Shown: piece after piece, positions 11,801 through 20,879 of the stretch
Position numbering within the stretch: the stretch's first letter is position 1
Layout: every line of letters starts with the position of its first letter
DNA from: Nemertoderma westbladi
Taxonomy: Eukaryota; Xenacoelomorpha; Nemertodermatida; Nemertodermatidae
Direction: 5' to 3'
Length of the DNA stretch: 64,000 bases
NCBI GenBank assembly: GCA_032718475.1
Contig: JAUCBJ010007900.1
Location: 1-64,000 of the forward strand
Program-made: the position numbers and the translations under genes
The notes under the pieces: generated by a model
Told to the model about the DNA's origin: nothing
The model's input: the letters and a program-made list of their open reading frames with translations, nothing else
The model's database searches: none

Positions 11801-12560
11801 TTTTGCTAGTTGTCTATAGTGTTCTAACATAGAAATAGTTATCACTTTTTGCTAGTTGTCTATAGTGTTATAACATAGAAATAGTTATCATTTTTTGCTA
11901 GTTGTCTATAGTGTTCTAACATAGAAATAGTTATCACTTTTTGCTAGTTGTCTATAGTGTTCTAACATAGAAATAGTTATCATTTTTTGCTAGTTGTCTA
12001 TAGTGTTCTAACATAGAAATAGTTATCATTTTTTGCTAGTTGTCTATAGTGTTCTAACATAGAAATAGTTATCACTTTTTGCTAGTTGTCTATAGTGTTC
12101 TAACATAGAAATAGTTATCATTTTTTGCTAGTTGTCTATAGTGTTCTAACATAGAAATAGTTATCATTTTTTGCTAGTTGTCTATAGTGTTCTAACATAG
12201 AAATAGTTATCATTTTTTGCTAGTTGTCTATAGTGTTCTAACATAGAAATAGTTATCATTTTTTGCTAGTTGTCTATAGTGTTCTAACATAGAAATAGTT
12301 ATCACTTTTTGCTAGTTGTCTATAGTGTTCTAACATAGAAATAGTTATCATTTTTTGCTAGTTGTCTATAGTGTTCTAACATAGAAATAGTTATCATTTT
12401 TTGCTAGTTGTCTATAGTGTTCTAACATAGAAATAGTTATCATTTTTTGCTAGTTGTCTATAGTGTTCTAACATAGAAATAGTTATCACTTTTTGCTAGT
12501 TGTCTATAGTGTTCTAACATAGAAATAGTTATCACTTTTTGCTAGTTCATAGTGTTCTAA
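8870..12560. repeat. 46-bp tandem array inside intron 10
   Basis: About 80 copies of a 46-bp unit containing TAACATAGAAATAGTTATCA, TTTTTTGCTAGTTG and TCTATAGTGTTC. Copies are nearly identical. A C-for-T change after TTATCA and a rarer G variant recur at intervals, suggesting higher-order copying. The leftmost units carry TATAAATAG instead of TAGAAATAG. The right end stops 27 bp short of the exon 10 donor. Confidence 0.97.
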
Positions 12561-12587
12561 CCTATTAGAAGCTAATAATATTCTCAC

Positions 12588-12683
12588 CTGACGGAGATGG
12601 ACGTTCTTATAATGCTGTTTTATTCCGGGGATACTCGCATAAACTTTCCCGCATAGCTTACAACGTGGGCCGTTAGTCGTTAC
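12588..12683 (-). CDS. bnc: Basonuclin-like gene, exon 10: first finger of pair 2
   Basis: A 96-nt exon, phase 0 at both ends, between acceptor ATATCTAATAG and donor CAG|GTGAGA. Its 32 residues include CKLCGKVYASIPGIKQHYKN and VHLRQ, a C-x2-C-x12-H-x4-H finger of basonuclin type. It joins exon 11 so that VHLRQ is followed by EHYC, the tight linker expected between paired basonuclin fingers. Confidence 0.9.
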
Positions 12684-12839
12684 CTATTAGATATTAATGG
12701 AGTTAAAAAAAAAGTAACATTTTATAAGGCCGTTATGACAGATTATTTGCATTTACGATTATTTCCAGAGCGGTCACCCCAGAACTATACTCCCCATAGG
12801 AAACTGATACTCATTTAGCTACCATTTAAGAAACCTAAA

Positions 12840-12976
12840 CCAAAGATGTGCCATGATTAGTCCCTTTAAACTATTCGTGTCGAAACTTCCCTCGCCCCCA
12901 TGCGAGGATCGAACCCACGACCTCCGGAGAGATGTTAATTCAATGCAACGGATTTAACCACAATGCCAATGTAGGC
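12840..12976 (-). mobile_element. tRNA-derived SINE in intron 9
   Basis: On the minus strand a tRNA-like head shows an A-box-like TGGCATTGTGG and, about 50 bp on, a B box GGTTCGATCC within GTGGGTTCGATCCTCGC. These are the two internal RNA polymerase III promoter boxes. The cloverleaf is incomplete and the head runs on into an unrelated tail (GGGGGCGAGGGAAG and beyond), which favours a SINE over a tRNA gene. The 3' limit is uncertain. Confidence 0.65.
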
Positions 12977-13094
12977 CTGATACAGAACGAAACTAATTCA
13001 AATTACTGTCAGCAATAATTAAATGATCGTTCGATCTGTTGTTATTCCATATCAATACGAAATATAACTAATACCAACTTATGTGGAACATTAC

Positions 13095-13345
13095 CTCTTC
13101 TATTGGCAGCAAGTATGTCGGGATATTTATTTGGGGGTCGGGATTAAGATTATCATCGATGTATCCATTATTCACCTCCGCGTCATCGCCAGTCTCCATG
13201 ACTTCATCAGCAGCTTCAACGGCACCAACTAAACGTTCGAGACTTCGAATCTCAGACCCAGCAACACCTTCTGAGTCATTGACAATCTGTGAGTCATCGA
13301 CAATATATGATTCATCAACAATAAGTGATGGTTCGCCTTCGTCGT
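13095..13345 (-). CDS. bnc: Basonuclin-like gene, exon 9: acidic region
   Basis: A 251-nt exon with acceptor TTTTTTTAG, phase 1 entry completing an Asp codon, and donor GAG|GTAATG at phase 0. The 83 residues are acidic and low in complexity (DDEGEPSLIVDESYIVDDSQ and onward), ending LLPIEE. Of the possible frames, the one set by exon 8 is open throughout. Vertebrate basonuclins have an acidic stretch at the equivalent place after a KxEKEI-like motif. Confidence 0.85.
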
Positions 13346-13533
13346 CTAAAAAAATGTGGTTTCCTTATAAAATATTTGTATTCAAAAAATATCAATGGTT
13401 CTTACAACTGTATGCATATAATTACCGGTAAACAAATAAACAGAAGTCCTACATATAAATATTTTCACTTCGAATAGAGTAACATTAATGGACTGGACCG
13501 GACCTGGACTGAATTATATGATTATATACGAAC

Positions 13534-13699
13534 CTAATATTTCTTCCTTCACCTTTAAAGAATAGCCTTGGGACGAGGTTTCATTACCTACTGACTGTTC
13601 CGATGGCGAACCGTAACTTTTAATGTCACTAATCGAAATAGAAGGAGCTATAGCAACATATTTCGATGGTTTAAGCGTTTTTCGTTTACTCAATAAAAT
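13534..13699 (-). CDS. bnc: Basonuclin-like gene, exon 8: basic/Ser-rich segment ending KVKEEI
   Basis: A 166-nt exon with acceptor TTAAATCCAG and donor TTAG|GTTCGT, phase 0 in and 1 out. It encodes LLSKRKTLKPSKYVAIAPS, a Ser-rich run and SLKVKEEIL. The basic KRK patch could serve in nuclear import (inference). VKEE followed by the acidic exon 9 resembles the sumoylation-like KxE block of vertebrate basonuclins. The other two frames contain stops. Confidence 0.82.
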
Positions 13700-13842
13700 C
13701 TGGATTTAACAAAAAAAATATGATATCAATATAATTATTAATTATTATAAAATAAATAGTTACAGTTATCATTTATGACTATTAAATTACTCGGGGAAGG
13801 GGGTCTACAATTGATTGCATCCCCATTGCTATGGAAACTAAC

Positions 13843-14164
13843 CTGTTTATCAACTGCAACATCCTCAGACATTGTGTTATTGATTGACTCGTCATCTGGA
13901 TCCAAACCCGTTTTAGCAACAGACACGTCGTTGTCTTGAGTGACATTAAACCCGACAGTTCTAGCAACAGACACGTCGTTATCTTGAGTGACATTAAACC
14001 CGACAGTTCTAGCAACAGACACGTCGTTATCTTGAGTGACATTAAACCCGACAGTTCTAGCAACAGACACGTCTTTGTCTTGAGTGACATTAAACCCGAT
14101 ATTAAACTTTTGAACATTGTGGGCGATCGACAAATGGCAACGCATAAGGTAGGGATCGTGAAAC
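13843..14164 (-). CDS. bnc: Basonuclin-like gene, exon 7: second half of a split finger, then a 16-residue coding repeat
   Basis: A 322-nt exon with acceptor TTTTCAATAAG, phase 2 in, and donor CAG|GTTAGT at phase 0. Its first residues RFHDPYLMRCHLSIAHN supply the helix and both histidines of a C2H2 finger whose cysteines (CQFC) end exon 6; joined spacing is C-x2-C-x12-H-x4-H. It then carries four tandem 16-residue repeats of the type VGFNVTQDNDVSVART and a tail GLDPDDESINN...VDKQ. The second finger of pair 1, present in vertebrates, is absent here. The open frame beyond the donor (to 13738) is intron. Confidence 0.85.
13908..14100. repeat. 48-bp coding minisatellite, 4 copies, in exon 7
   Basis: Four head-to-tail copies of a 48-bp unit (TTCTAGCAACAGACACGTCG ... 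GTGACATTAAACCC on the plus strand) differ at one or two bases. As 48 is a multiple of three, every copy stays in frame, adding 16 residues each. Confidence 0.95.
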
Positions 14165-14214
14165 CTTATTGAAAAAAATTAAAATGATCAATAGATTTAA
14201 TCAAATAAAAATCT

Positions 14215-15144
14215 ATATACACCATTACCGGTAATGTAGTGTCATTTACTGATGACACGGACCCCCCCCCCCCCCCCCCCAAATTTTTCTACAAATCTTT
14301 ATCATATTGCTTGAAATTTGAAACACAACTAGTACAACTCACCGTGGTTGTTACCATGAAGCCGGAATTTTCTATTTCGCCTTTAAATTTTTTTTATAAG
14401 CGTTTTAAAAAAGTGTATTTTGCGAAATCGCACAATCTGTATCATTGCCATTCTTCACTTTAGTCGTAATTTTTTTCATATCAATAGAAAGCTTGCGTTG
14501 CAAGGATTCCAAATGTGTAACAATGTCTGAATTTCGTTGAGAAACAGCTGAGAAATAGGCATTCAAAGTAAGTTCATTAGTATTATTGTTCGCTGCAGGC
14601 CATTTATTCTATTTAATAAATACACAAAATTCTAGAACGGTTATCTATTTTATGAGTTGGTAGGCAACATCGGAATGCCTATACAATATCTATATTGCGT
14701 AGCTAATCATACATAAACAAATTGTTCCAGAATATTGTGTATTTATTAAATAGAACATATGGCCTGCAGCGAACGATAATTCTTGCAATCTTTGAACGCC
14801 TATATCTCAGCTGTTTCTCAACGAAATTCAGATATTGTTACATATTTGGAATACTTGCAACGCAAGCTTTCTATTGATATGAAAAAATTACGACTAATTT
14901 AAAGAATGGCAATGATACGGATTGTGCGATTTCGCAAAAGACACTTTTTTAAAACCCTTATAAAAAAAATTTAAAGGCGAAATAGAAAATTCCGGCTTCA
15001 TGGTAACAATCACGGTGAGTTGAACTAGTTGTGTTTCAAATTTCAAGCAATATGATAAAGATTTGTAGAAAAATTTGGGGGGGGGGGGGGGGGGGGTGTC
15101 CGTGTCATCAGAAAATGACACTATATTACGGGTCATGGTGTATA
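14215..15144. mobile_element. Foldback element, about 930 bp, arms with internal poly-C / poly-G
   Basis: Two arms of about 430-450 bp are inverted copies around a centre near 14685. The left arm starts TATACACCATTACCGGTAAT, runs through GTGTCATTTACTGATGACAC and a 19-base C run (14262-14280). The right arm mirrors this with a G run (about 15078-15097) and ends ATGGTGTATA at 15144. Only the middle is unpaired. It lies 50 bp upstream of the exon 7 acceptor, in intron 6. No coding capacity; probably a non-autonomous DNA transposon. Confidence 0.85.
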
Positions 15145-15288
15145 GTATACAGTACATACAGTACCCACATGGCGTGTAATGCAGTTGATGTCATAAAATC
15201 GTTTGAAAAACCGGATAAATCGAATAAACAGGATGGATAAATTTGATTGGATTGCGTAAGAGTTTTTGAGAAGGAATTGAGACAGCAG

Positions 15289-15720
15289 CGGGGAGGGGGG
15301 AGGGGGGGAGGGGGGGGGGGGGGAGTGGAACTTGAGGCAAATTACCAGCAAATTATTAGTAATATCCCGTTAATGTAAAATTTATTTTTATGGTACGAAA
15401 GTCTCCCTATCTGCCTACATTTTAATTGACACTCGCCCTTAGAACGTTAAACCTAAACAGAAACACAACTTACCTTTTACCACAAAACTGACAAAGCGAT
15501 CTGTAGAACATGCTGAGTGGTCGATACAATCTGCTCGATCGGTACCACTTATCACCTGCAAGCTTACGCTTATGGGTAGCCGATCGTGAAGAGGTCGGCC
15601 GAGGTAGTACGCAGTCCATTCTATTGGTCGGCAGAGGTGTTGGGGCGACGCTCTGATTGGATGACGTGACGGCAGATGTATTTGTAATAGCTGCAACCCG
15701 CACCGTTGATGTTGTTGATG
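15289..15720 (-). pseudogene. Partial duplicate of basonuclin exon 6 with its donor site
   Basis: About 431 bp nearly identical to 17051-17481. It holds the last ~245 nt of exon 6, including the CQFCGK codons, an intact donor (15468-15473) and the following intron with a G-rich tract. It breaks off at 15720, so the acceptor and first part of the exon are missing. It sits in intron 6 between exon 6 and exon 7 in the same orientation, so its donor is a possible splice competitor. Confidence 0.9.
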
Positions 15721-16140
15721 ATACCAAATGCTGTGTTAGCTCAACTTTTTGAGATTGATGTGGAAAGTCACCTACGACTTACTAACTTTCGAGGACTATA
15801 TAATACATTTAACACCTCCAATAAAAAGATATCTTCTTTCTTTGGGTCTTTACTGTGTGACCACTGGACAGACGAGGATAATAAAGACTCAATTTTTACT
15901 CTTTATCAGATGTCCAGCTGGTATCATGACTTGCCACCACTGAATTCACTAGCTGTGCATAATTACTCCCCTCAACACTGCATACAAAAACGGAAGAAAG
16001 AGTTGCAGCACCAAATCACTGATCGTGATATGTTCCTCACGCTGATTAATCTATCTCTCCTCAACAGGCCAGACATACCTATGTCACTGAGAAAGGAGGT
16101 TTTGCAAGAGACTAATAAGATGGTCTTGGTGGGCTTATAA
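15706..16140 (+). CDS. Unrecognised 5'-truncated ORF, probably the 3' end of a retroelement
   Basis: From 15721 the plus strand reads IPNAVLAQLFEIDVESHLRL and on to a TAA at 16138-16140 (about 140 residues). Composition looks like real protein: mixed, with balanced codons and no simple repeats. The ATG at 15706 belongs to the duplicated exon flank, so the original start is lost. It is followed by a repeated 3' region and an (AAT)n tail, the layout of a 5'-truncated non-LTR insertion. I do not recognise the protein; it has no visible catalytic motif. Confidence 0.5.
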   Translation: MMLLMIPNAVLAQLFEIDVESHLRLTNFRGLYNTFNTSNKKISSFFGSLLCDHWTDEDNKDSIFTLYQMSSWYHDLPPLNSLAVHNYSPQHCIQKRKKELQHQITDRDMFLTLINLSLLNRPDIPMSLRKEVLQETNKMVLVGL

Positions 16141-16149
16141 CTTCTGTTT

Positions 16150-16640
16150 TCGCTGGACATACTTATTTAGTTAACTGCACATTCATTTCAAGTAATATTT
16201 TAATGCAATTTTAATGTGAATCCTTTTCAGCTAACTGCACATTTAATTCAGTTTAATATTTAAATGCAATTTTAATGTGAACCGTTTATTGTGGTTCTCT
16301 TTTACATATACTCTGCGTCTGCTCTATACATCAGATGTTAACTGCACATTCATTTCAAGTAATATTTTAATGCAATTTTAATGTGAATCCTTTTCAGCTA
16401 ACTGCACATTTAATTCAGTTTAATATTTAAATGCAATTTTAATGTGAACCGTTTATTGTGGTTCTCTTTTACATATACTCTGCGTCTGCTCTATACATCA
16501 GATGTTAACTGCACATTCATTTCAAGTAATATTTTAATGCAATTTTAATGTGAATCCTTTTCAGCTAACTGCACATTTAATTCTGTTTAATATTTAAATG
16601 CAATTTTAATGTGAACCGTTTATTGTGGTTCTCTTTTACT
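16150..16640. repeat. ~175-bp tandem repeat, nearly 3 copies
   Basis: The segment beginning TTAACTGCACATTCATTTCA is repeated three times; each copy has two related halves sharing TGCAATTTTAATGTGAA and ends with CGTTTATTGTGGTTCTCTTT. The third copy stops early. It directly follows the stop of the 15.7-kb ORF and precedes GCGCAAGCCGG and an (AAT)7-like run at 16679-16700, so it looks like a repeated 3' UTR. Confidence 0.9.
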
Positions 16641-16678
16641 AATTATGACTCTAATATAGCCGCCGGGGCGCAAGCCGG

Positions 16679-16820
16679 ATAATAATAATAATAATAATAA
16701 AAACCGCTTGCGATTCAGGATCCACTTGAGATAGTAAGTCTTCATCTCGAGAGAAGCATTTAAATCTGCGGTATACTTCTTCTGCTGCCATTAGCATTTT
16801 TATTATTATTATTGTTTAGC
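16679..16820. repeat. (AAT)n run, 100-bp spacer, then (TTA)n run
   Basis: An AAT-type microsatellite at 16679-16700 and a TTATTATTATT run near 16800-16814 flank about 100 bp. The plus-strand AAT run can be read as a retroelement tail, and the opposite-sense run as the tail of a second element facing it. The spacer shows a short open minus-strand frame (AAEEVYRRFKCFSRDEDLLS) without good splice sites. Confidence 0.5.
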
Positions 16821-17234
16821 CGCTATCGCTAATTTGTTTCTTGTCTGAAGTTCGTATTCTTATTTATACGTGAACGCACTCGTTTGTGATAAACACAGTA
16901 CCGGTAGTTTTAATTAAATAAGAATACATTTTTATATTCTGGTAGAAAATCACCATAGCAAATTACATCATTCGTGGTTGTTAAGGCTAACTTAATACTT
17001 GTGTCTATTTATAGTGCATGTGTGCAATGCGTATTCTAGAATATTAATAAAGCGGGGAGGGGGGAGGGGGGAGGGGGGGGGGGGAGTGGAACTTGAGGCA
17101 AATTACCAGCAAATTATTAGTAATATCCCGTTAATGTAAAATTTATTTTTATGGTACGAAAGTCTCCCTATCTGCCTACATTTTAATTGACACTCGCCCT
17201 TAGAACGTTAAACCTAAACAGAAACACAACTTAC

Positions 17235-17641
17235 CTTTTACCACAAAACTGACAAAGCGATCTGTAGAACATGCTGAGTGGTCGATACAATCTGCTCGAT
17301 CGGTACCACTTATCACCTGCAAGCTTACGCTTATGGGTAGCCGATCGTGAAGAGGTCGGCCGAGGTAGTACGCAGTCCATTCTATTGGTCGGCAGAGGTG
17401 TTGGGGCGACGCTCTGATTGGATGACGTGACGGCAGATGTATTTGTAATAGCTGCAACCCGCACCGTTGATGTTGTTGATGAAATTTGCGATGTCGTTGT
17501 TGAAGTAAACAATATAGGAACGGGATTCTTTGGGATGGTCGGCGTTTTCCAGTTCATCGCATCGGAATGAGATTTAGATTCTGGAATCACCAAACCCCGA
17601 GCTGCTATACCTGGAACTGTAGAAGGATTGTTGCTGCTCGC
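17235..17641 (-). CDS. bnc: Basonuclin-like gene, exon 6: Ser/Thr-rich linker and start of finger 1
   Basis: A 407-nt exon with acceptor AACTTTACAG (phase 0) and donor AAAG|GTAAGT (phase 2). It encodes 135 residues, mostly Ser/Thr/Pro-rich and variable, with a basic THKRKLAGDKW patch and ending YRSLCQFCGK. The CQFC pair is the first half of a C2H2 finger completed in exon 7 through a split Arg codon (AG|G). The last ~245 nt and donor are duplicated at 15474-15720. Confidence 0.88.
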
Positions 17642-17797
17642 CTGTAAAGTTAATATATGTACAATCATTGTCAATTAGAGATAATGTTAATACTTTTGCC
17701 TACCAAGCAGGTCTACCTACTTTTTCAGACAATTTTGGAATGAATGTTTATCATCACATTGTTGTACACTCTACGTTAGAAACTTTTATTTTTAAAT

Positions 17798-17912
17798 AGT
17801 TACTTTTTCGCCCGGATAAAAAATACCCCAAAGCGGGAGAAATACCTAGAGCAAAAAGTAACCCAGAGTATATTATTGATTTCACTTTTCCCAACGAAAA
17901 AAGTGAAATAAG
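17798..17912. repeat. Interspersed repeat of GTTACTTTTTCGCCCG type, copy 1
   Basis: The segment opens GTTACTTTTTCGCCCGGAT, continues with ...ACCCCAAA...GGGAGAAA... and closes with AAAAAGTAACCC and a TTTCACTTTT/AAAAGTGAAA inverted pair. A second copy with the same layout is at 41932-42056. Short internal palindromes suggest a small mobile or structural repeat. Confidence 0.6.
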
Positions 17913-18053
17913 AAAATGCGAAAATATTTTTTGTAGAATATCATAAATTTTATAACTTGTGTTGAAAGAGCAGCTAAAGTAGAAAAGGTTTGATTTGAGC
18001 AAAATGCATGTACAGCACACACTTAAACGTTATGTTATGTTAAACGTTATGTT

Positions 18054-18656
18054 TCTGAATTTCGGTGAGAAACAGATGAGATATAGTCACTCAAAGATTG
18101 CAAGAATTATCGTTCTCTGCGGAGGTCATTTATTCTATTTAATAAATACACAAAATTCTAGAACGTGTTATTTATTTCATGAGTAGGTGGGCAACAGCGC
18201 GGTATGCCTATACACACAATATCTCCATTGTATATAGCTATTCATACATAAACAAAATGTTCCAGAACATTTAAATAGAATAAATTAGCTTCAGCGAACG
18301 ATACTTCGCTTACATTTAATTTTCTTGTAATCTTTGAACGCCTATTTCTCATCTATATCTCATATTTCGAATCCTTGCGACGCAAGCTTTCTAATAAAGT
18401 GAAAAATTATAACTAATGTAAAGAATGGCCACGAGTGCGATTTCGCAAAAAAATTTTTTTTAACGGTATTAAAAAAAATTTAAAGGCAAAATCCAAAATT
18501 CCAGTTACATGGGGACATCGACGGTGAGTTTAACTAGTTGTGATACAAATATCAAATATCAATATAAAGATTTGTAGAACAATTTTTTTTGGTGAGGGGG
18601 GGAGGGGGGGGGGGGGTCAATAGAAAATGAAACTATATTACGGATCATGGTGTATT
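18054..18656. mobile_element. Foldback element, second copy, left arm truncated
   Basis: It matches the inner part and right arm of the element at 14215-15144: CTGAATTTCGGTGAGAAAC, the TTTATTCTATTTAATAAATA stretch, the central CATACATAAACAAA, and the right arm with a G-rich run (18594-18616) ending CATGGTGTAT. The outer left arm is missing. It lies in intron 5. Confidence 0.75.
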
Positions 18657-18876
18657 ATACTATTGTGGATTCAAAATGAATACATGTGGGGGTGGGTTGC
18701 TGCGATTAAAGTTAAATGCATTGCTTAATAAGTAAAATAAATATGATATGCAGCAGTTTAAATATTTACATGTTAAATCAAAAACGAAAATTGAAATCAA
18801 GGACAGTAACTTTTATCTACAATAATAATATAAAATGATACAGTCATAAAGTTTTGTTTGTAGAATAATAACCTAC

Positions 18877-19071
18877 CGAAAATAGGTTGGCCAATAGCGA
18901 CATCGGTGTTATAGAGGATGTGGTTGAGTAGTTCGGCGGGCTGTATTGAGGAGGTGTTAATTGGTTCCTCGAGCTGGGATTGGTTGGATTGTTATTGACT
19001 CGAGTGTTACGCAAACTGGTTTCAATAAAACTCCGCAATACAGAGTCACCTGAATTACTAGGCGACCAACC
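18877..19071 (-). CDS. bnc: Basonuclin-like gene, exon 5: RSFIET motif and Asn/Ser/Pro-rich linker
   Basis: A 195-nt exon, phase 0 at both ends, acceptor CTTTATTTAG and donor TCG|GTAGGT. It starts GWSPSNSGDSVLRSFIETSL; the SxxRxFIE motif matches the place where vertebrate basonuclins read DIRTFIE after the conserved N-terminal domain. The remainder is a low-complexity Asn/Ser/Thr/Pro linker ending LLANLFS. Confidence 0.88.
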
Positions 19072-19457
19072 CTAAATAAAGTTTACAGTGACAATAAAGT
19101 TAAATGTAATAAAGATTACTTCTGCGAAAAAAGTATGTATATGGGTGGCTGTGTTCTAGTATATGAATTCATCCACCACCATAAGATCACCCACTGCATG
19201 ACAGTTCATTTTACTACAAAGTTTGGGTTCGGATGTGACAGTCTGAATTATTGTTGGACCTGTACCCCAAATTGCACCCACCTGTTGTCTTGAAACACAA
19301 CTAATCCTATTGACAGCAATTTTCACTATAAGTTATATTCCAATTTAATAAAATAGAAGAAAGGTATATAAAAATTTAATAAAAAATATCATGATGGGTC
19401 ATGGAAATCTATCTACATTGGTCATTAAATCTACATAGTTGAAAATGAACTAATTAC

Positions 19458-19586
19458 CTCTTTTTCTGAAATCATGTTTTCAACAAGATTTCGTGTTTCC
19501 GTAAACGACATAAAATATTTCAAGATGTCATCTTCTTCTATTTGTGTAGCGATTATCCAATGATTGAACACATTGCAATGGGAATC
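19458..19586 (-). CDS. bnc: Basonuclin-like gene, exon 4: conserved N-terminal domain, second part
   Basis: A 129-nt exon, phase 0 at both ends, acceptor GTAATATTAG and donor GAG|GTAATT. The 43 residues include DSHCNVFNHWIIATQIEEDD and FMSFTETRNLVENMISEKE, corresponding to the DxxGxVLDxW...FLRFGETKSIVELM block of vertebrate basonuclins. Continuity with exon 3 (YMLQ|DSH) matches the family (YxLQ|D). Confidence 0.92.
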
Positions 19587-19879
19587 CTAATATTACCAAA
19601 TGTAATATAATTATTAACTAGGATAGATTTTGCTAGATTGTTACTTTAACTTAATTTGCATTCCTTCCACTCACAGGGTATAAAGTTGTACAGCACTTTA
19701 TTTCTCAGTTACCTTATTTTCTACAGTTTGTCTGAGGCGTAAACTATCTAAGTTGAATTCACATGAACTACAGTATATATAGTACCAGTACATTCAATGC
19801 TGAGTTACGACTACTATATGAAACGCCATGAAATATACCGGTCGTTCGCTGGTGACATAAACTGCGTGACATAAACTTA

Positions 19880-20420
19880 TGGTAAGTGTGAATTCGAATT
19901 AATTATTATAAGCAAAATCTAAGGAAAGGTTTTCATTTCTGCCCACTAGCGGCAGACTAGAGAACTACCGAGGGATTACCGTGCTGTGGATGTTCTATAG
20001 ACTAGAGAACTGCCGAGGGATTACCGTGCCTGTGAATTTTCTATAGACTAGCATGTATATCTGCCAAGTTTCAGCTAGAACGGATAACAAATTAAACAAA
20101 ATGAGATGAGTTTTCGCTTTCAGACATTATCGCCCTCTAGCGGTAAACTGTTGAAGTGTAGATGGAGTACCGTTCCACAAAGACTCAGCTAGCATATATC
20201 TGACGAGTTTCAGTAGATCATAAATAACGGAATGGGTCAAGGATTTCACTTCACTTCACCATTTCGACCTCAAGCGGCAGACTGGAGAACTGCAGAAGGA
20301 TTAAATTGAACCATTCAGCTTGAACGGATTAAACGCAAAGAAATGGGAGGGTATTTAATATTTAGACATGTACGCCCGATAGCGGGATACTGTTGAACTG
20401 ATGGTGTCTGAAAGTTTCTA
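19880..20420. repeat. Degenerate interspersed repeat with AGCGG boxes
   Basis: Several diverged copies of a motif around CTAGCGGCAGACTAGAGAAC, GCCCTCTAGCGGTAAACTG, CTCAAGCGGCAGACTGGAG and CGATAGCGGGATACTG recur at about 130-200-bp spacing within intron 3. One 60-bp segment (GACTAGAGAACTRCCGAGGG) is repeated twice directly. No coding signal. Confidence 0.5.
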
Positions 20421-20672
20421 AAAAACTCAACTTTTGGTCTACGTGATTTCTGCAAATTTCAACTCAACAGCTTTAAATCCGACAACGTTATTAGCATGTC
20501 AAAATCATAACGACGACTACAATGACAACTAATTGCAATTATTGACCTACCCTCTAACAGTGTCAGTCCGCTAAGGCTCCGCCAACATCGTAACTCGCCC
20601 CACATTGACAGACAATAATTTATTGTTTCGGAATTATATTCGAAGGTAACCCATTTCTATAATGTAACTCAC

Positions 20673-20787
20673 CTGTAACATGTAACCCCTGGCGTAATCC
20701 TCGTATTGCCATCCTAAACTTGTGAGAACCATAATCACTTGGTCGTGTCGAAGTAAGCTCAGTAGCTTATCCAACAATATCTTCAGT
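20673..20787 (-). CDS. bnc: Basonuclin-like gene, exon 3: LKILLDKL...YEDYARGYMLQ
   Basis: A 115-nt exon with acceptor TTGTGTTTTAG, phase 2 in (completing an Arg codon AG|A) and donor CAG|GTGAGT at phase 0. It encodes LKILLDKLLSLLRHDQVIMV and LTSLGWQYEDYARGYMLQ. This is the most family-specific block: vertebrate basonuclins have LKILLDRL...LGWxxxDYVRGYxLQ at the same exon position. Confidence 0.95.
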
Positions 20788-20879
20788 CTAAAACACAAAC
20801 TTTACACCATTCTACTATCTGACAATAAAGTAAGAAATATCATATTGATTGCAAAAACCGGACCCATACCGTGATTCTC

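Noticed and set aside
8870-12560. CRISPR-like regular repeat spacing
   Set aside because: The 46-bp units are contiguous with no unique spacers, and the DNA is animal.
12890-12975. A tRNA gene at the SINE
   Set aside because: A and B boxes are present, but no acceptor-stem pairing or complete cloverleaf could be drawn.
13081-13431. Plus-strand 116-residue frame
   Set aside because: Antisense shadow of basonuclin exon 9, which has matching splice phases on the minus strand.
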